Positions 33,831 through 45,457 of a stretch of 64,000 bases of DNA are shown one piece after another. The position numbers were made by a program, and so were the translations under genes. Origin of the DNA: Flabesymbios commensalis (Eukaryota; Annelida; Polychaeta; Terebellida; Flabelligeridae); the NCBI GenBank assembly GCA_964017125.1, contig OZ024904.1:62001-126000 (forward strand), in the 5' to 3' direction. The notes beneath the pieces were generated by a model. The model was given only the letters and a program-made list of their open reading frames with translations. It had not been told where the DNA came from and did no database searches. The stretch's first letter is position 1, and every line of letters begins with the position of its first letter.

Positions 33831-34239
33831 GAAACAAACATCAATTAAAGGACCTGAGGCCACCCCGGCACCCGGGGCAGCAGAGCCAAGCCACCAGATG
33901 TGAGCACGCCCCGCGCCGCTCACTGCACATGTCACCAGCAGCGACACACTTGACGCATGAACCCCCTGTGGATCACATAACATTACATAACCCTATGACG
34001 TCATAATCGGCTATATCTCCCACCACCGGTCAATGACTTGCCCGGCCGGACAAAGACTTGCCCGGCCAGACAAAATTTCTTCCGGCCGGACAAATAACAC
34101 ACGTGCCCAGTTCGCCACAAACTATTATATAACTTTATGACGTAACAATCATGGAAGGAAAGAATCTTCCCACAGAGCCCAGTATCTCAACGACATAAAA
34201 GCAGAGCGCACTCAAGCCACGACCACACTCACCAGCAAG
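33831..34239 (+). promoter_or_regulatory. GC-rich pLTR-like/leader region with CGGCCGGACAAA repeats
   Basis: Three copies of a cggcc(g/a)gacaaa motif lie at about 34043-34092 and three similar ones at about 36392-36450, in the same orientation, bracketing the zinc-finger frame. 'ctattatataactttatgacg' (34122-34142) could hold a TATA-like box about 110 bases before the ATG at 34240. The pattern fits a Penelope-type pLTR lying between two partial tandem copies, but this is inference. Confidence 0.4.
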
Positions 34240-34821
34240 ATGTCAAAAGATCAAGTCAAGAACTACCACTGCGACAGGTGTGGCCAATGCTTCACCAACA
34301 AGGCCAATAAATATAGGCATGAAGTGGCACGTCACAACCTCCACGGCGGCCCGACTATACAGAATTGCAGCCAGTGCCCCACAACCTTTAAGCGCCTTTC
34401 AGACATGATACGCCACAAAGCAAAGTATCATGTACAGAGCTCCACACCGCTATCGGACATCCCCAGAAACCGAGACCACCCAACTACTAGCAGCCTGGGA
34501 GACTACACCATCCCCAAAAAGAAAAAGAGAGCCACGCCGTCCTGTACAGTATCCCGTCACCCGGACACACCTTGCCGTGACGAGATACTGCAAGTATCAA
34601 CAGAAACCCAACACGCAGACATCAGTCAGAGAAGACCACCGACGAGCCTGCTAGTCCCCAGGAAGGACATCCCAGAGGCAGAACACCATCCTGTGCCGCT
34701 GGAACTACCTGTGACATTCATGAGCCCGTCGACATTCGGACAGGATCCAAGGACACACCCGATGCCGTCTCTCTCCAACGTCTCAACCCCCTCAACCGTA
34801 GGACCGGACTGGGCAGAGTAA
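34240..34821 (+). CDS. C2H2 zinc-finger reading frame beside the Penelope-like element
   Basis: 193 codons from ATG 34240. Two classical C2H2 fingers: 'CDRCGQCFTNKANKYRHEVAR' H (C-x2-C-x12-H-x4-H, residues ~12-33) and 'CSQCPTTFKRLSDMIRHKAK' YH (~47-68). A low-complexity P/S/T-rich tail with a KKKKR patch (likely nuclear signal, ~90) follows. The frame stays open again beyond its first stop to about 35166 and reads similarly (P/D-rich, 'GPYITFDEP'). The sequence around that stop, AGA|GTAAGT, would also make a strong splice donor. The base composition matches the C-rich Penelope block, and shared cggccggacaaa motifs surround it. It could be an accessory ORF of a Penelope-like element (DNA- or RNA-binding) or part of another, unrecognised element. 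Confidence 0.5.
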   Translation: MSKDQVKNYHCDRCGQCFTNKANKYRHEVARHNLHGGPTIQNCSQCPTTFKRLSDMIRHKAKYHVQSSTPLSDIPRNRDHPTTSSLGDYTIPKKKKRATPSCTVSRHPDTPCRDEILQVSTETQHADISQRRPPTSLLVPRKDIPEAEHHPVPLELPVTFMSPSTFGQDPRTHPMPSLSNVSTPSTVGPDWAE

Positions 34822-35378
34822 GTCTTTGGCCCGGACGATCCACCTACAGACGATCCCGGTAACCACCAGCTAACCGATGCCGGCCCTTACATCACGTTTG
34901 ACGAACCAGCCGCCACCTCCAGCCCAGCCAAGCAGGACATCCCAGAAGAAACGGTGATGCCACCTGACCGTCCCGACCTCAATGCCACGCTGGACATGCT
35001 TCACCCAGTGAGAACCCGGCCCGCATCACCCCCGGGATCCCCTGCGGTGGCGCGTGAGCAGCATGCTCAGGCGCCGCCGCACACTGTTGTGGAGGTACCC
35101 CAAAACCTCGGCCATTTCCTTGGAGCTCAGCCACGCCTACCTGCTGCACCCACAAGCATGGACTAGTACAGGTGCGACCGCGCCGGCGCCAGGGACTGCG
35201 CCTTCACGATAGAGCAAATGGCAGCTTCATTCAGAAATACATTCTCCAGCCATGTCTAGACTTCGAACTTAACGCCATCTGCACCAACAGGGACATCCCA
35301 GTAGCAGCGCCCCCCGTCATGATAATCCACGAGGCACCAAGTGAAGACCCCGGACGGGATCACCCAGCACCAGAGTAA
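34822..35378 (+). other. Coding-like continuation of the zinc-finger block
   Basis: The frame of 34240 is open from 34822 to 35166 ('QDIPEETVMPPDRPDLNATL' and a P/A-rich stretch), then another frame to 35378 ('LQPCLDFELNAICTNRDIPV'). Composition and periodicity look protein-coding but I recognise no domain. Confidence 0.4.
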
Positions 35379-35379
35379 T

Positions 35380-36385
35380 CATCAGAGAATCACACCTATG
35401 CAGAGCGACTCCCTAATGGACTTTCTCCCCGGCATTTATCAAACATTGATCCGTTTAACAATACTGTGCAGAGCGTCGTCCGAATGGCCTCTCGCCTCGG
35501 CCTTACTTAGCCTGTCACTTAACACTAATAATAATAATAACCCTTTGTCCTTATATAGATATATATATATATATATATACATATACATTTTCCGTAATTA
35601 CACTGTGCAGAGAGACTCCCTAATGGCTTCTCTCCCCGGCACTTATCGAACACTGATTCCTGAACGACACAGAACAGACATTCACCAAGTCATGCATACA
35701 TCTATGTTAACATTATGCAGACTTATGAACTTTGGGCCGCTTTCAAATACCATATGTATTGTTAGAATTTATATTACACAGATACAGAGAGTAGTATATA
35801 TCACTATAACAATATATATATATATATTAGAACAACTTTATTTTGCTATGTTGAATGAGAAAGCCATATACAATAAAATATGTCACTCAATGCATTTCTA
35901 AATAACAATGTTTCATAGTATTCTGGATAGAGCAATGATATTTCCCGCCCCCGGTTCACCTAAACTTCATCCGTTTGGCTTTTTCAAGAAAGTACCTGGC
36001 CCTCACGCTTCCAATCCACTTTTCGTCGTTTCTTTCCCACTTTCATTTTTTTCTTCCTCATCCGTTTCGACCACTTATGTTTTGGACCACATTATGTCCG
36101 TCTTTTCCTCTGACGTCCTTCCACAGCTCAGCCACCCTGCAACCCTGTATAACAAACACAAACATATATAGCCACCCGCCCTCCAGCTCTTAAGATACCA
36201 TATCCTCATCACTCTTATAATACCTCCTAACGGAGCCACACATATATATGTTTGTTTTTCACCTCAGATATACCATACCTTTCTTCACCGTTATTCGTAT
36301 ATACTTGTCGACTCAGCTCACCCTGTTCGGCACTAATAATACATAACCTTCCATCTACCAATCCCCGCACGCAGATTTTGCTATC
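35380..36385. other. Spacer with related phrases and a (TA)n tract
   Basis: Two related phrases, 'cagagcgactccctaatgg' (35401) and 'cagagagactccctaatgg' (35608), and a (TA)n run at 35558-35578. Composition returns to that of the flanks. No gene recognised. Confidence 0.45.
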
Positions 36386-36745
36386 ATACCGGGCGGACAA
36401 ATAAAATGTCTTCCGGCCGGACAAAAATATACTCGTGCGGCCGGACAAAAACTCACATGTGTCCAGCCACCCCAGCCCGGAGAGATTCTTTTCGGCTCAA
36501 ATATGTTTTTAATTTTAGAACGAATCACTTTGGCTGACTGTCACTGCTCTATCTTTAACATGTTACATGACTATTACGTCACACAATCAATGTTACCTGG
36601 TTACCAATTCAATAATAAACATTTGTGCTATTTTCTCACCGGAAAACCACTATATAAAGAGATACAATCCACATGATCAACCACTCTGTACCTGACGAAG
36701 GCAATAGCCGAAACCGGTTGTATAATAAATCAAAGATGAAGTAGA
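36386..36745 (+). mobile_element. Penelope-like 3' terminal region (pLTR-like) with hammerhead
   Basis: Starts with three gg(a)caaa motifs shared with 34.04-34.09 kb, then 'ttacgtcacacaatcaatgttacctggttacc', 'ccactatataaagag' (TATA-like, 36649-36663), the hammerhead motif (36687-36724) and 'aataaatcaaagatgaag'. Hammerheads in terminal regions are a known trait of Penelope-like elements. LINE sequence in the other orientation begins right after it. Confidence 0.55.
36687..36724 (+). ncRNA. Hammerhead-ribozyme-like motif (type I) at the Penelope end
   Basis: TGTAC - CTGACGA - AGGC AATA GCC - GAAA - CCGG - T - T - GTATA. Stem I: five pairs including one G-U. Stem II: GGC/GCC with loop AATA. Core CUGANGA and GAAA intact (position 7 is C, which is tolerated). 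Stem III is the palindrome ACCGGT, and the cleavage-site base is U. Sequence differs from the copies at 20.5, 21.1 and 54.0 kb while the structure is the same. Confidence 0.75.
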
Positions 36746-36749
36746 CCTG

Positions 36750-37215
36750 TGTTTTTGTTCTAATTTACATAAATTTGTCTGCTGTATGGTTCTTTCCACA
36801 TTCATTGGATTATCAAATGATAGAGCTGACGGAGATCGAACCAATACCTTTTTAATGTATTCTTCACGGGCTTCATTGAAACGTGGGCATATAGACAAGA
36901 AATAAAATTAATCACCTCAATCATTACATAGTTCACATACTCTCAAGATACGAGGGATATCAGTATGGCAACCAGACTCTATTGGAAGATTGTGGTTTCT
37001 GCAACAAAATCTCGCCATTGTAAATCGCTGGTGGATATGATAGAGACGTTTTAAACATCCTGTAGTTGATGCATTTGCTACCTATATTTAATTCAGATGA
37101 CCATTTCTGAAGGAATTGGTCCCTGAGACGTTGCTGTTGTATGACTTAAAAATGGTGTGTACTAAATGGGAGATGTTGGTGTTCCCTAGCCATGAGAAAC
37201 CATAACCTTCCAAAC
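36750..37215 (-). mobile_element. LINE 3' fragment (zinc-knuckle C-terminus), minus strand
   Basis: Minus-strand text reads like the end of a LINE ORF2: 'ARFCCRNHNLPIESGCHTD', 'IPRILRVCELC', then 'CPRFNEAREEYIKK'. That is the C-x2-C...H...C knuckle common at the C-terminus of many metazoan LINEs. Several stops and shifts. The element's 3' end abuts the end of the Penelope-like region at about 36745. Confidence 0.65.
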
Positions 37216-37234
37216 GTTTTTAACTGCCATTACC

Positions 37235-38068
37235 ATGGTGAGAAAAAAGTATCATTTTTGTATTTTTTTAAAAGTATTTGAAAAAAGTAAACTTGATTTA
37301 AATCCAAGTATCTATAGTGATCAACTACATCCAGCCTATTTTTACCAAAATAAAATCCAGGTATGTTTCCAATCAAAAGCAAGGGTCCGCACACAGAAAA
37401 TCTGGCAAAATTCTGATGGTAGACACCAACTCACACCCATGAAATTTCCACGGCAGCCCAAAGTAGAGAACGATCACAATCGCCGGTACAAGATGCTGTA
37501 CCTACGAACACTGCCCGCCACGAACGTCTAAAACATAGCAAGGTGGTAGCGGACAAAAACAAGTCTAAGCGAAGAAGTTCCATTGGCATGCCAACGGACC
37601 CCCTCGAAACCTCGAACGTGGAGACTCAGACGAATATCGACAGAAGACGCATATCACTAGACCAGTACCATGATGCGGCACTCATAATGTGGAGATCACA
37701 TACTCGCGAGACAGTACGAAGGTAGTTTTACAAAACACTCCGGGTGAGTGGCGCACCACGATCAAGGATCTCAACAAATTGTTGGCAGACCAAATACCCA
37801 GCAGGGACCCAGTGGACAGTCTAAGGCTAGATCCGTACCACGTCTACAAGTTTCGATACAGGACACTTGTGGATGTCAGGTGCGGGTTATGGAACTTTGG
37901 AAGTGTTACCAGACAAGCCGATGCATGTTTCCCCCCCGGCCCACGTCGCAGAAGCTTGACCGGAGGAGGAGGATCTGTACGACCACAACCCCCAGGGCTA
38001 GTAGATACCTTGCCGATGACATAGGAAACACTTCGCCTCCCACCATAAACTGTGTAGCCTTCACCCAG
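37235..38068 (+). other. Coding-like region of unknown origin
   Basis: Overlapping open frames at 37235-37531, 37543-37725 and 37689-38024 (different frames) with charged, non-repetitive peptides ('HNRRYKMLYLRTLPATNV', 'VYKFRYRTLVDVRCGLWNF'). The richer GC content resembles the Penelope block rather than the flanks. I do not recognise a family. It may be a decayed mobile-element ORF. Confidence 0.3.
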
Positions 38069-38069
38069 T

Positions 38070-38566
38070 GACTATATCCACTATGTTACTACCACACATT
38101 TGGTCGTGGACACAGTAGTTTTTAGAAATAAAACAAAGTTTAGTTTAAAGTAATTAATGGCATTTCCCGCACATGGACCACTTCAGGAAATGCACCTAGT
38201 CCCGGAGGACTTCATGGACGCTGAGCCTCGTGGCCGTTTTAAACACTCACGATAGCCACCACCGCTCGTGCGGCTCAGCTGGTGCGGAGGACTAAACATC
38301 CTCCGCACTCGCGGTGCCCGCACTTGCGCTGCTGACCTGATCACCCACGTTATTATTAATTTCTGTGATCCCACCATTAGATGCCGTTCGAATATATATA
38401 TATATATATATATATATAATTCTATATATACTTTCATGCTACATGGTTTATGAAACCTTATCCCATCTTTTTTACCGAGCCTGTGGGCAGATGTCGGCAT
38501 TATGAAACTTTTGGAAGTGTCATAATTACGGTAGTGGTTTTTTTAACGCCAATGGCTTGGTTACTG
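38070..38566. other. Spacer before the assembly gap
   Basis: A GC-rich block (38190-38340) with 'ctcgtgcggctcagctggtgcg' type text and a (TA)n run at 38393-38417. No gene recognised. Confidence 0.4.
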
Positions 38567-38766
38567 NNNNNNNNNNNNNNNNNNNNNNNNNNNNNNNNNN
38601 NNNNNNNNNNNNNNNNNNNNNNNNNNNNNNNNNNNNNNNNNNNNNNNNNNNNNNNNNNNNNNNNNNNNNNNNNNNNNNNNNNNNNNNNNNNNNNNNNNNN
38701 NNNNNNNNNNNNNNNNNNNNNNNNNNNNNNNNNNNNNNNNNNNNNNNNNNNNNNNNNNNNNNNNNN
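38567..38766. other. Assembly gap (200 N)
   Basis: Exactly 200 unknown bases, the usual size of a placeholder gap, so its true length is unknown. The long frames drawn across it are meaningless. Confidence 0.99.
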
Positions 38767-40180
38767 ACGGTACTTTAATAGATTTTCAAATTGTCCATTC
38801 TCTGTATATTCTGTATATTACGTGGCAGTACGCACTATTGTGCTATCGCGCCACAGGAGTAACTTAGCAAGGCCTGTTATCATTCATTAAAATTAAGCTG
38901 ACCCTGTTTTTGTACCTGCAGACACGCCACAAGTATTATTTGACCACATTTCACCGCTTTCACTGAGCAAGAAAAAAGTTGTGTAAGGTCAAAAAACACG
39001 CAAAAAGATGTGATGGTCAGAAATTGTGACAGACAATGTTGCAAACTGCGGCAGGGTGACATAATCAAGAAACAATGCCAGAGATTTGAAATTTTGCCTG
39101 CAGCTTGAGAAAACTATGTAGACTATGGATTTTCAAAAGTTTGAGTTTTAGATACATCAGGGCACTGTATGTGGGCCCTGAAATCCGGTAACATTAGTGA
39201 ATATACCACATATGCACATAAACAATCACAAATTTGGGCATAGCCTCCGGCCCGGCCTATTTGACCTTATTTTTTGTATGTCCACGAGGGGGTGAGCCGA
39301 GAAAAAAAAATTGATGGAATTTCTTCCGTATAGTTATGAAACTTCAATTTTTAACTGTGACACCTTGTGTAATAAGGTTTATATAATTGTTATACTAATA
39401 TATCCCTCTGTGTCAAGCTAGGAACAGCTTGAAAAACACTTTGTAGTCAAGACTAGTGATTTCAACATTAAATCAATTTCATTCTTTGTTATAATGGCTA
39501 CATTTCATACCAATTAACTATTATATATTATATATTTTAAGTGCAATGTGGCCCACACGATACCACTTACTAAAGCTGCATTTATACCCTGCTTCAAATT
39601 ATTAGGACACTGTTTTTCTCAAATTTCTACCTGAATAATTGATATATTTTTAAAAAATTGTGCAGAGGTTCGTTTTATCTCAAGTCAAAACTTTCAGAAA
39701 ATTTTATGAAAATCTGTCAACTATTACTAAAGTTAGACTATATGTTATGTAATAAAATGCTGGCTGAAATTAAAGAGGAAATCATAATTTTTATTCATTA
39801 CATGCTGTAGAGGCCAACTTTTCAAGTGATGATCAATGGAGCTCGACCAACATTTCAGTGAGGTTTGGTTAAAAATGGTTTGCAAAATTTCATCAAAACC
39901 GGTCAATTATTAACAGAGCAATCAAGGAAAATAAAACGCAAAAGTTTTGAGACAGACTGTAAAGGTTATATATAGAAAGTGTCAAAATGTTATGACACAT
40001 GTTTTTTATCCTAAAGCTGCATTTAAAAGTAATGGTTATATATAGAAAGTGTCACAATGTTATGACAATTTGTAGTCAGGGTTAGTGAAGCTAACATTAC
40101 TTGAGACATTTTTCATATTTGAATAAGTATAATGGATTGTGGCCTATACGATATCACCTGTGTTTTTATCTTACAGCTGC
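38767..40180. other. AT-rich intergenic DNA
   Basis: No supported gene. From about 39950 the phrase 'tatatatagaaagtgtca' begins to appear, which is the start of the satellite family that follows. Confidence 0.45.
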
Positions 40181-42425
40181 ATTTCAAGGCTATATATAGA
40201 AAGTGTCATAATGTTATGACACTTTGTAGTCAGGGCTAGTGAATCCATCATAAAGAAATGTCAATATTTTGAATGTTACCTGTATATAGACATAGTTAAC
40301 AGGTTAAGAATAAATAAATTATTGATTGTTAATATTTCAAAGTACAACGTGGCTCACACGATAGGACTTACATGAAAAAAATATGAACCACACGATACCA
40401 CTTATGTGTTTTTATCTTGAGACTGCATTTAAAGGTTATACATAGAACGTGTCATAATGTTATGACACTTTGTAGTCAGGGTTAATGAATTATACATTTA
40501 GAAATTTTCATATTTTGAATGTTACCTACCTTGTTCAAAAAGCAAACTTATAGATCAACAATGCGGCGTGCAGGTCAATCTTCAATGTTTGCTTTCGTGC
40601 AAAGGGGGTGGAAAGCGACCTGCAGGGAATGGGCCTAACGCTAGTCATGTTAGTGAAGTTATGAAGTGCTGATAAAAGGAATTTTTTAACTGAATATATT
40701 GTTTAATAAAATCATGTTTTTTCACATCCAGTTTTACTTTAGTTATCATTTTTGGGCGGACAACTTAAAATTGTGGCGGACAACCTACATTTTGAACCTT
40801 ATTTCCAGCCCCAATATATATAAGGTTGTCATAAAGTTCATATATTATTACACTTCATATATTAAAAGTTATGACACTTTATATATTAATGAACCAGTTG
40901 TGTATTCACTTGTGTTTTTACCCTGCAGCTGCATTTAAACGCTATATAAAGAAAGTGTCATAATGTTATGACACTTTGTAGTCGGGGCTAGTGAATCCAT
41001 TATTAAGAAATTGCAATATTTTGAATGTTACCTACATAGTTTAAAATATATATAAATTATTGATTGTTGATATTTCAAAGTACAACGTGGCTCACACGAT
41101 ACGACTTGCGTAAAAAAATGTGGACCACACGATACCACTTACATGTTTTTATCCTGAGACTGCATTTAAAGTTTATATATAGAACGTGTCATAATGTTAT
41201 GACACTTTGTAGTCAGGGTTAGTGAATTCAACTTTGAGAAATTTTCATATTTTGAATGTTACCTACCCTGTTAAAAAAGCTTATAGGTCAACAATGCGGT
41301 GTGCATGTCGATCTTCAATGTTTGCTTTAGTGCAAAGGGGGTGGAAAGCGACCTGCAGGGAATGGGCCTAACACTAGTCGTGTTAGTGATAGTATGAGTT
41401 GCTGATAAAATGAATTTTCATCTGATTATATTGTTTAATGAAATCATATTTTTCACAGCCAGTTTTACTTTAGTTCTCATTTTTGGGCGGATAACTTAAA
41501 ATTGTGGTGGACAACTAAAATATTCATGTTGCATTTTGAACCTTATTTCCAGCCCTAATATATATAAAGTTGTCACAAAGTTATGACACTTCATATATTA
41601 AATTATGACACTTTATATATTAATGAACCAGTTGTGTAGTCACTTGTGTTTGTACCCTACAGCTGCATTTAAAGGCTATATATAAAAGTGTCATAATGTT
41701 ATGACACTTTGTAGTCAGGGCTATTGGATCCATCATTAAGAAATTTCAATATTTTGAATGTTACCTACACAGATAAAGAATATATATAAATTATTGATTG
41801 TTAATATTTCAAAGTACAGCGTGGCTCACACGATACGACTTACGTAAAAAAAAATGTGGACCACACGATACCACTTATATGTTTTTATCCTACAACTGCA
41901 TTTGAAGGTTATATATAGAACGTGTCATAATGTTATGACACTCTGTAGTCAGGGTTAGTGAATTTAACTTTAGTTTTTTTATCATATTATGAATGTTGCC
42001 TACCTTGTTCAAAAAGCAAACTTATAGGTCAACAATGCGGTGTGCATGTCAATCTTCAATGTGTTCTTTCGTGCAAAGGGGGTGGAAAGCGACCTGCAGG
42101 GAATGTGCCTAACATTAGTCATGTTAGTAAAGTTATGAGGTGCTGATAAAAGGAATTTTTTAACTGAATATAGTGTTTAATAAAATTATGTTTTTCACAG
42201 CCAGTGCTGATAAAATAAGTTTTTCAACTGATTTATTGTTGAATAAAATCATGTTTTTCACAGCCAGTTTTACTTTTGTTCTCTTTTTTGTGCGGACAAC
42301 CTAAAATTGTGGCGGACAACTGAAATATTCATGTTGGTTGTCTGGCGGACAACCATTACCTCCATTTTTCCAGCCCTGATATATATAAGGTGTCACAAAG
42401 TTATGACACAGTATATATTAATGAG
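40181..42425. repeat. Satellite of about 739 bp, three copies, each with two palindromes
   Basis: Anchor text 'atgcggygtgca(g/t)gtc' occurs at about 40561, 41293 and 42034. Each unit carries the near-palindrome GTGTCATAATGTTATGACAC twice (about 40206 and 40448; 40955 and 41187; 41690 and 41922), about 240 bases apart, plus 'caaagggggtggaaagcgacctgcaggg' and 'gggcggacaac' blocks. The last copy has a partial internal duplication near 42145-42290. No coding capacity. Confidence 0.85.
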
Positions 42426-43540
42426 CCTATCAGAGGTATCTAGAATTTATATAAAACAGACTTGTTGATCCCTTCTGTGTGAAGCTATTAACAGCTTAAA
42501 AGATGATTGTTATTAATTGTTAGTTTTTATCCTAAAGTTGCATTTAAAGGTTACATACCAATTTCCTACATTAATTGTTATAAATTTACTTAGTCCAGCA
42601 TTGATGCCGTGTTTTGTAAAGCATTACGGTCCCTGATAAAAACTATGAAAAACTGCTGAAAATATGGAAATTTAGCATCAAATTGGAAGAATATGTAAAT
42701 TGAAGGGTAGGGGAACCGTCTCGGCCAGCATTAAAGGGTAACACTTTAGGGGCAGCCTGTAATGTCTTTCCCATACTCTTGTCATTATATAAACATAATA
42801 TGTAAAAAAAATACCTCTTAGCTAAACTTAAAGGTATGTATTTTATATATTTATATATTTAGAACGTATCATAACATTATGACACTGAAATCAAAGATCA
42901 TAAAGTATCAAGCTACTTCACTTGTTGACCCTCCTGGTTATTTTATTGAGAACTGAATCTGTTCATTGCTGGTTATTTCAAACAGAAATGAGGCCCCCAC
43001 TAACTGCTGATACTTTTCTTCTTTTTTTTAAACCAAATATTAATTAGTTGTATTTTCATATAATAAGGTGTCATGACATTATGACATTTTATATCATCAG
43101 TAGCACAGACCCAAGTTGCTTTAAAATGTTGTCAGTTTTTATCTGTGACACAATTTCATCATCATGACATATACTTAATCAGGGGTAGATTTTAGTGAAA
43201 ATTTGTGGTGTTCGTACGAACTCCTCCAAATTAGTCAGGTGTTCCGTATCCAAAAATGGTGTTCCGTACAAAAAACTACTAGAGCCTTGAACTCGACAAT
43301 TGATCTAGTAAAAAAATACACTTTCACCATGAAGTAAATGTTTTATTCAAATAATTTCATTATTTATAATCAAATTCAGAAGATACATCATTCAGAAGCA
43401 GATGATACATCAACAGAAGAAACATCAGAACTTAAGAAGCTGATGATACATGTACATCATCAAATTCATTATCTGACATTTCTTCTGCTGTGGAATCATC
43501 GCTGTTTTAGGCATATTATTTAAAAAAATGAAAAATATAT
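42426..43540. other. Intergenic DNA with decayed satellite phrases
   Basis: Fragments such as 'gtgtcatgacattatgac' (43070) show further decay of the neighbouring satellite. 'ggtgttccgta' phrases (43205-43275) find a loose echo at 44590-44680. No gene. Confidence 0.45.
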
Positions 43541-43544
43541 TCTG

Positions 43545-43845
43545 TGCTACAAAGACGAATTAGAAAAAATTCAAAGATCAGCAGCAAGATTTGTCACCCA
43601 AAATTATAGACAGCCAGTGTGACATCTCTTATTCAGAACCTGGGCTGGACTGACTTGAAACTGAGACGCAAAAATTCTAGACTCTTATGTATGTTCAAAA
43701 TTTTAAATGAGCTAGTCAAAATTCCTATCGATGACTTTTTGATGCCAGCAGATAAAAGAAAACGTGGTGGGCACCATCAGGCCTATAAACACAACAGAGC
43801 TAACACCAGTGTCCAGCCTGATACTCCACATCGGAGGTGCTGCTG
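43545..43845 (+). mobile_element. CR1-like LINE 3' coding remnant
   Basis: 'LEKIQRSAARFVTQNYRQP' then, after a one-base shift near 43618, 'VTSLIQNLGWTDLKLRRKNS' and 'FKILNELVKIPIDDFLMPAD'. This is the standard C-terminal tail of CR1-like LINE ORF2; compare 'KIQRRAARFVTNNYRRE' and 'LIDSLGWDSLQERRKTARL' at 61.46-61.6 kb. It is from a different, older family member. Only about 100 codons remain. Confidence 0.8.
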
Positions 43846-44060
43846 AAGTACACAATCAAAGTCAAAGATTCGTAAAGTGATGAAATTGGCTCATGATCCA
43901 CTGGTCCTAAGATATACATTCGGTCCTTGTCGGGAGATAGTGAGCAATCAACAATGTCGGAAGGCCCAGGCAGCATGTAACAGGGCTAGCTATCCCAAAC
44001 AAACAAACAAACAAAGACGATCACTGGCGCCGGCTGCCATTTTGTTGCAAGCTACCTAGA

Positions 44061-44561
44061 CACATGGTCTCACCACCCCAAATGCCAGTCCCATTGAAAC
44101 ACATGTAAACTGCCTCAATTCCGCAGGCCGATTTCACCACTTTTAAACCTATTAGATATTTAGTGTGACATATCAGGATAAAGCTTGAGATGTCCTTGTT
44201 CGAAAACAGGCCCGCTATGGGTATGCTTACCAGACCGATTTTGAGCTACGCCCCCTAGCGTGTGAAAAGATCACTACTTTTCAAATTGGGCTAATATCCG
44301 TACTCTCTTTCACAGAACAGACACACATCATTTTAACCCACTGTATCTCTTCGAGATTATCATCAAACAGTTATATCTGATATCCTTGACAAAGAAGATA
44401 ACGTGTGCTTATTAAATATTCACAAAATTATGACTTGTATATATTTTCTTTTGTTTCACTAGAGGTTGGAACAGCCGCATTAAAAATATTTTGTGTGATG
44501 ATTCCATCATTAGTAGACACCTCCCTGGATTTCGGCCTATTTAGGGTGGTGAGACCATATG
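44061..44561. mobile_element. MITE-like element with 'catrtggtctcaccaccc' ends
   Basis: The left end cacatggtctcaccacccc (44061) and the complement of the right end catatggtctcaccaccct (44561) match over about 21 of 23 bases. The body (500 bp) has no coding potential. Target duplication not clear. Confidence 0.55.
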
Positions 44562-44871
44562 ACAACAAAGCACAGCTCTAGACTCGGTCCAAAAAAACTG
44601 GCGTTAATTACGGAACGCCGCTGGTCCAAAGAGGCGTTCCGTTTTTAAAACTGGTGTTCAATTAACGCCAGAACGCCCTAAAGGCGAACCCTGTTAATGT
44701 ATAATATAGTTTTTTTTAGCCCTCTGTGTCAAGCTATGTACATCTTAAAAGAGGACTGCTAATTATTTCAATCATGCAAATGGCGCTCACACGAAGTCAC
44801 TTTGTTTTTTTCATCGTGAAGCTGCCGTTAAAGGTTACATATGAATGATTAACCAGAAACACTTTTTTTAG

Positions 44872-44990
44872 GCGTTACGAAACCGACTTCTGATGGTGAG
44901 ATATGCTGGGCAAAGCTTAAGGGGGTGCCTAGTTCGGTGAAGTGGCCAGCATGTTGGTTGAAAATGGAAAGGTGTATGTGGAATCAGATG
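44872..44990 (+). CDS. PWWP-like gene, exon with domain start (predicted)
   Basis: After a 3' splice site (cactttttttag, ending 44871) the frame reads 'VTKPTSDGEICWAKLKGVP' then 'SSVKWPACWLKMERCMWNQM'. 'GEICWAKLKGxP...WPA' matches the opening of PWWP domains (G-D-x-V-W-A-K-x-x-G-x-P-x-W-P-A), which bind methylated histone tails and DNA on chromatin. The exon ends at 44990 before GTATTA and joins exon 45301 in phase 0; an alternative donor GTGAGT lies at 44998. It enters in phase 1, so at least one upstream exon is expected but not found. The third and fourth PWWP residues are less typical, so the domain call is tentative. Confidence 0.5.
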
Positions 44991-45300
44991 GTATTATGTG
45001 AGTCTAATTCAATTTATCATTGATAATATTTCTAATATTGCCTTTATGCTGTTTGGTATACTTTTTAAAATGCAGTTTTTCATCGGTATGGCATAGCCTA
45101 TGTGTTATAAATTTATATTGCATGCCGATGGTGGAGTGAGCAATATTCAGCAAAACGTATATATTCATCCATACAATTTTAGTTTGTTAAACAATCTACT
45201 GCTCAATGGGGCCCTTTGGTAATAAAAATTGTACTTAGTTAACGAAAAAGATTTAAAATACCTAATTTATTGCCATTATTTCACAGCCTGAGTTTACTAG

Positions 45301-45457
45301 ATGGTGCATACATTGGTTACAGTGTATGTGCATGAACCGGCCAAGTTTAATACCCATATAAAACTAGTGGATCATTTTCTTTCAGAAATTTTGAATCGGA
45401 AGAGGTGTTTTTCTCAGTTGGAATGTTTCATTAAGGATGTTAACTGGGTGCAAAATA
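45301..45457 (+). CDS. PWWP-like gene, second exon (predicted)
   Basis: Follows gtttactag (3' splice site ending 45300) and ends before GTGAGT (45458), a consensus donor. Reads 'MVHTLVTVYVHEPAKFNTHI' then 'KLVDHFLSEILNRKRCFSQL' then 'ECFIKDVNWVQN'. A beta-strand followed by helices is what the second half of a PWWP domain looks like. It leaves in phase 1, matching the repeat exon at 46156. Confidence 0.5.

Noticed and set aside
35341-35901. 186-codon frame with IYIYIY stretch
   Set aside because: Runs through (TA)n repeats and lacks any domain.
38450-38890. Frames running through the N gap
   Set aside because: Built on unknown bases.
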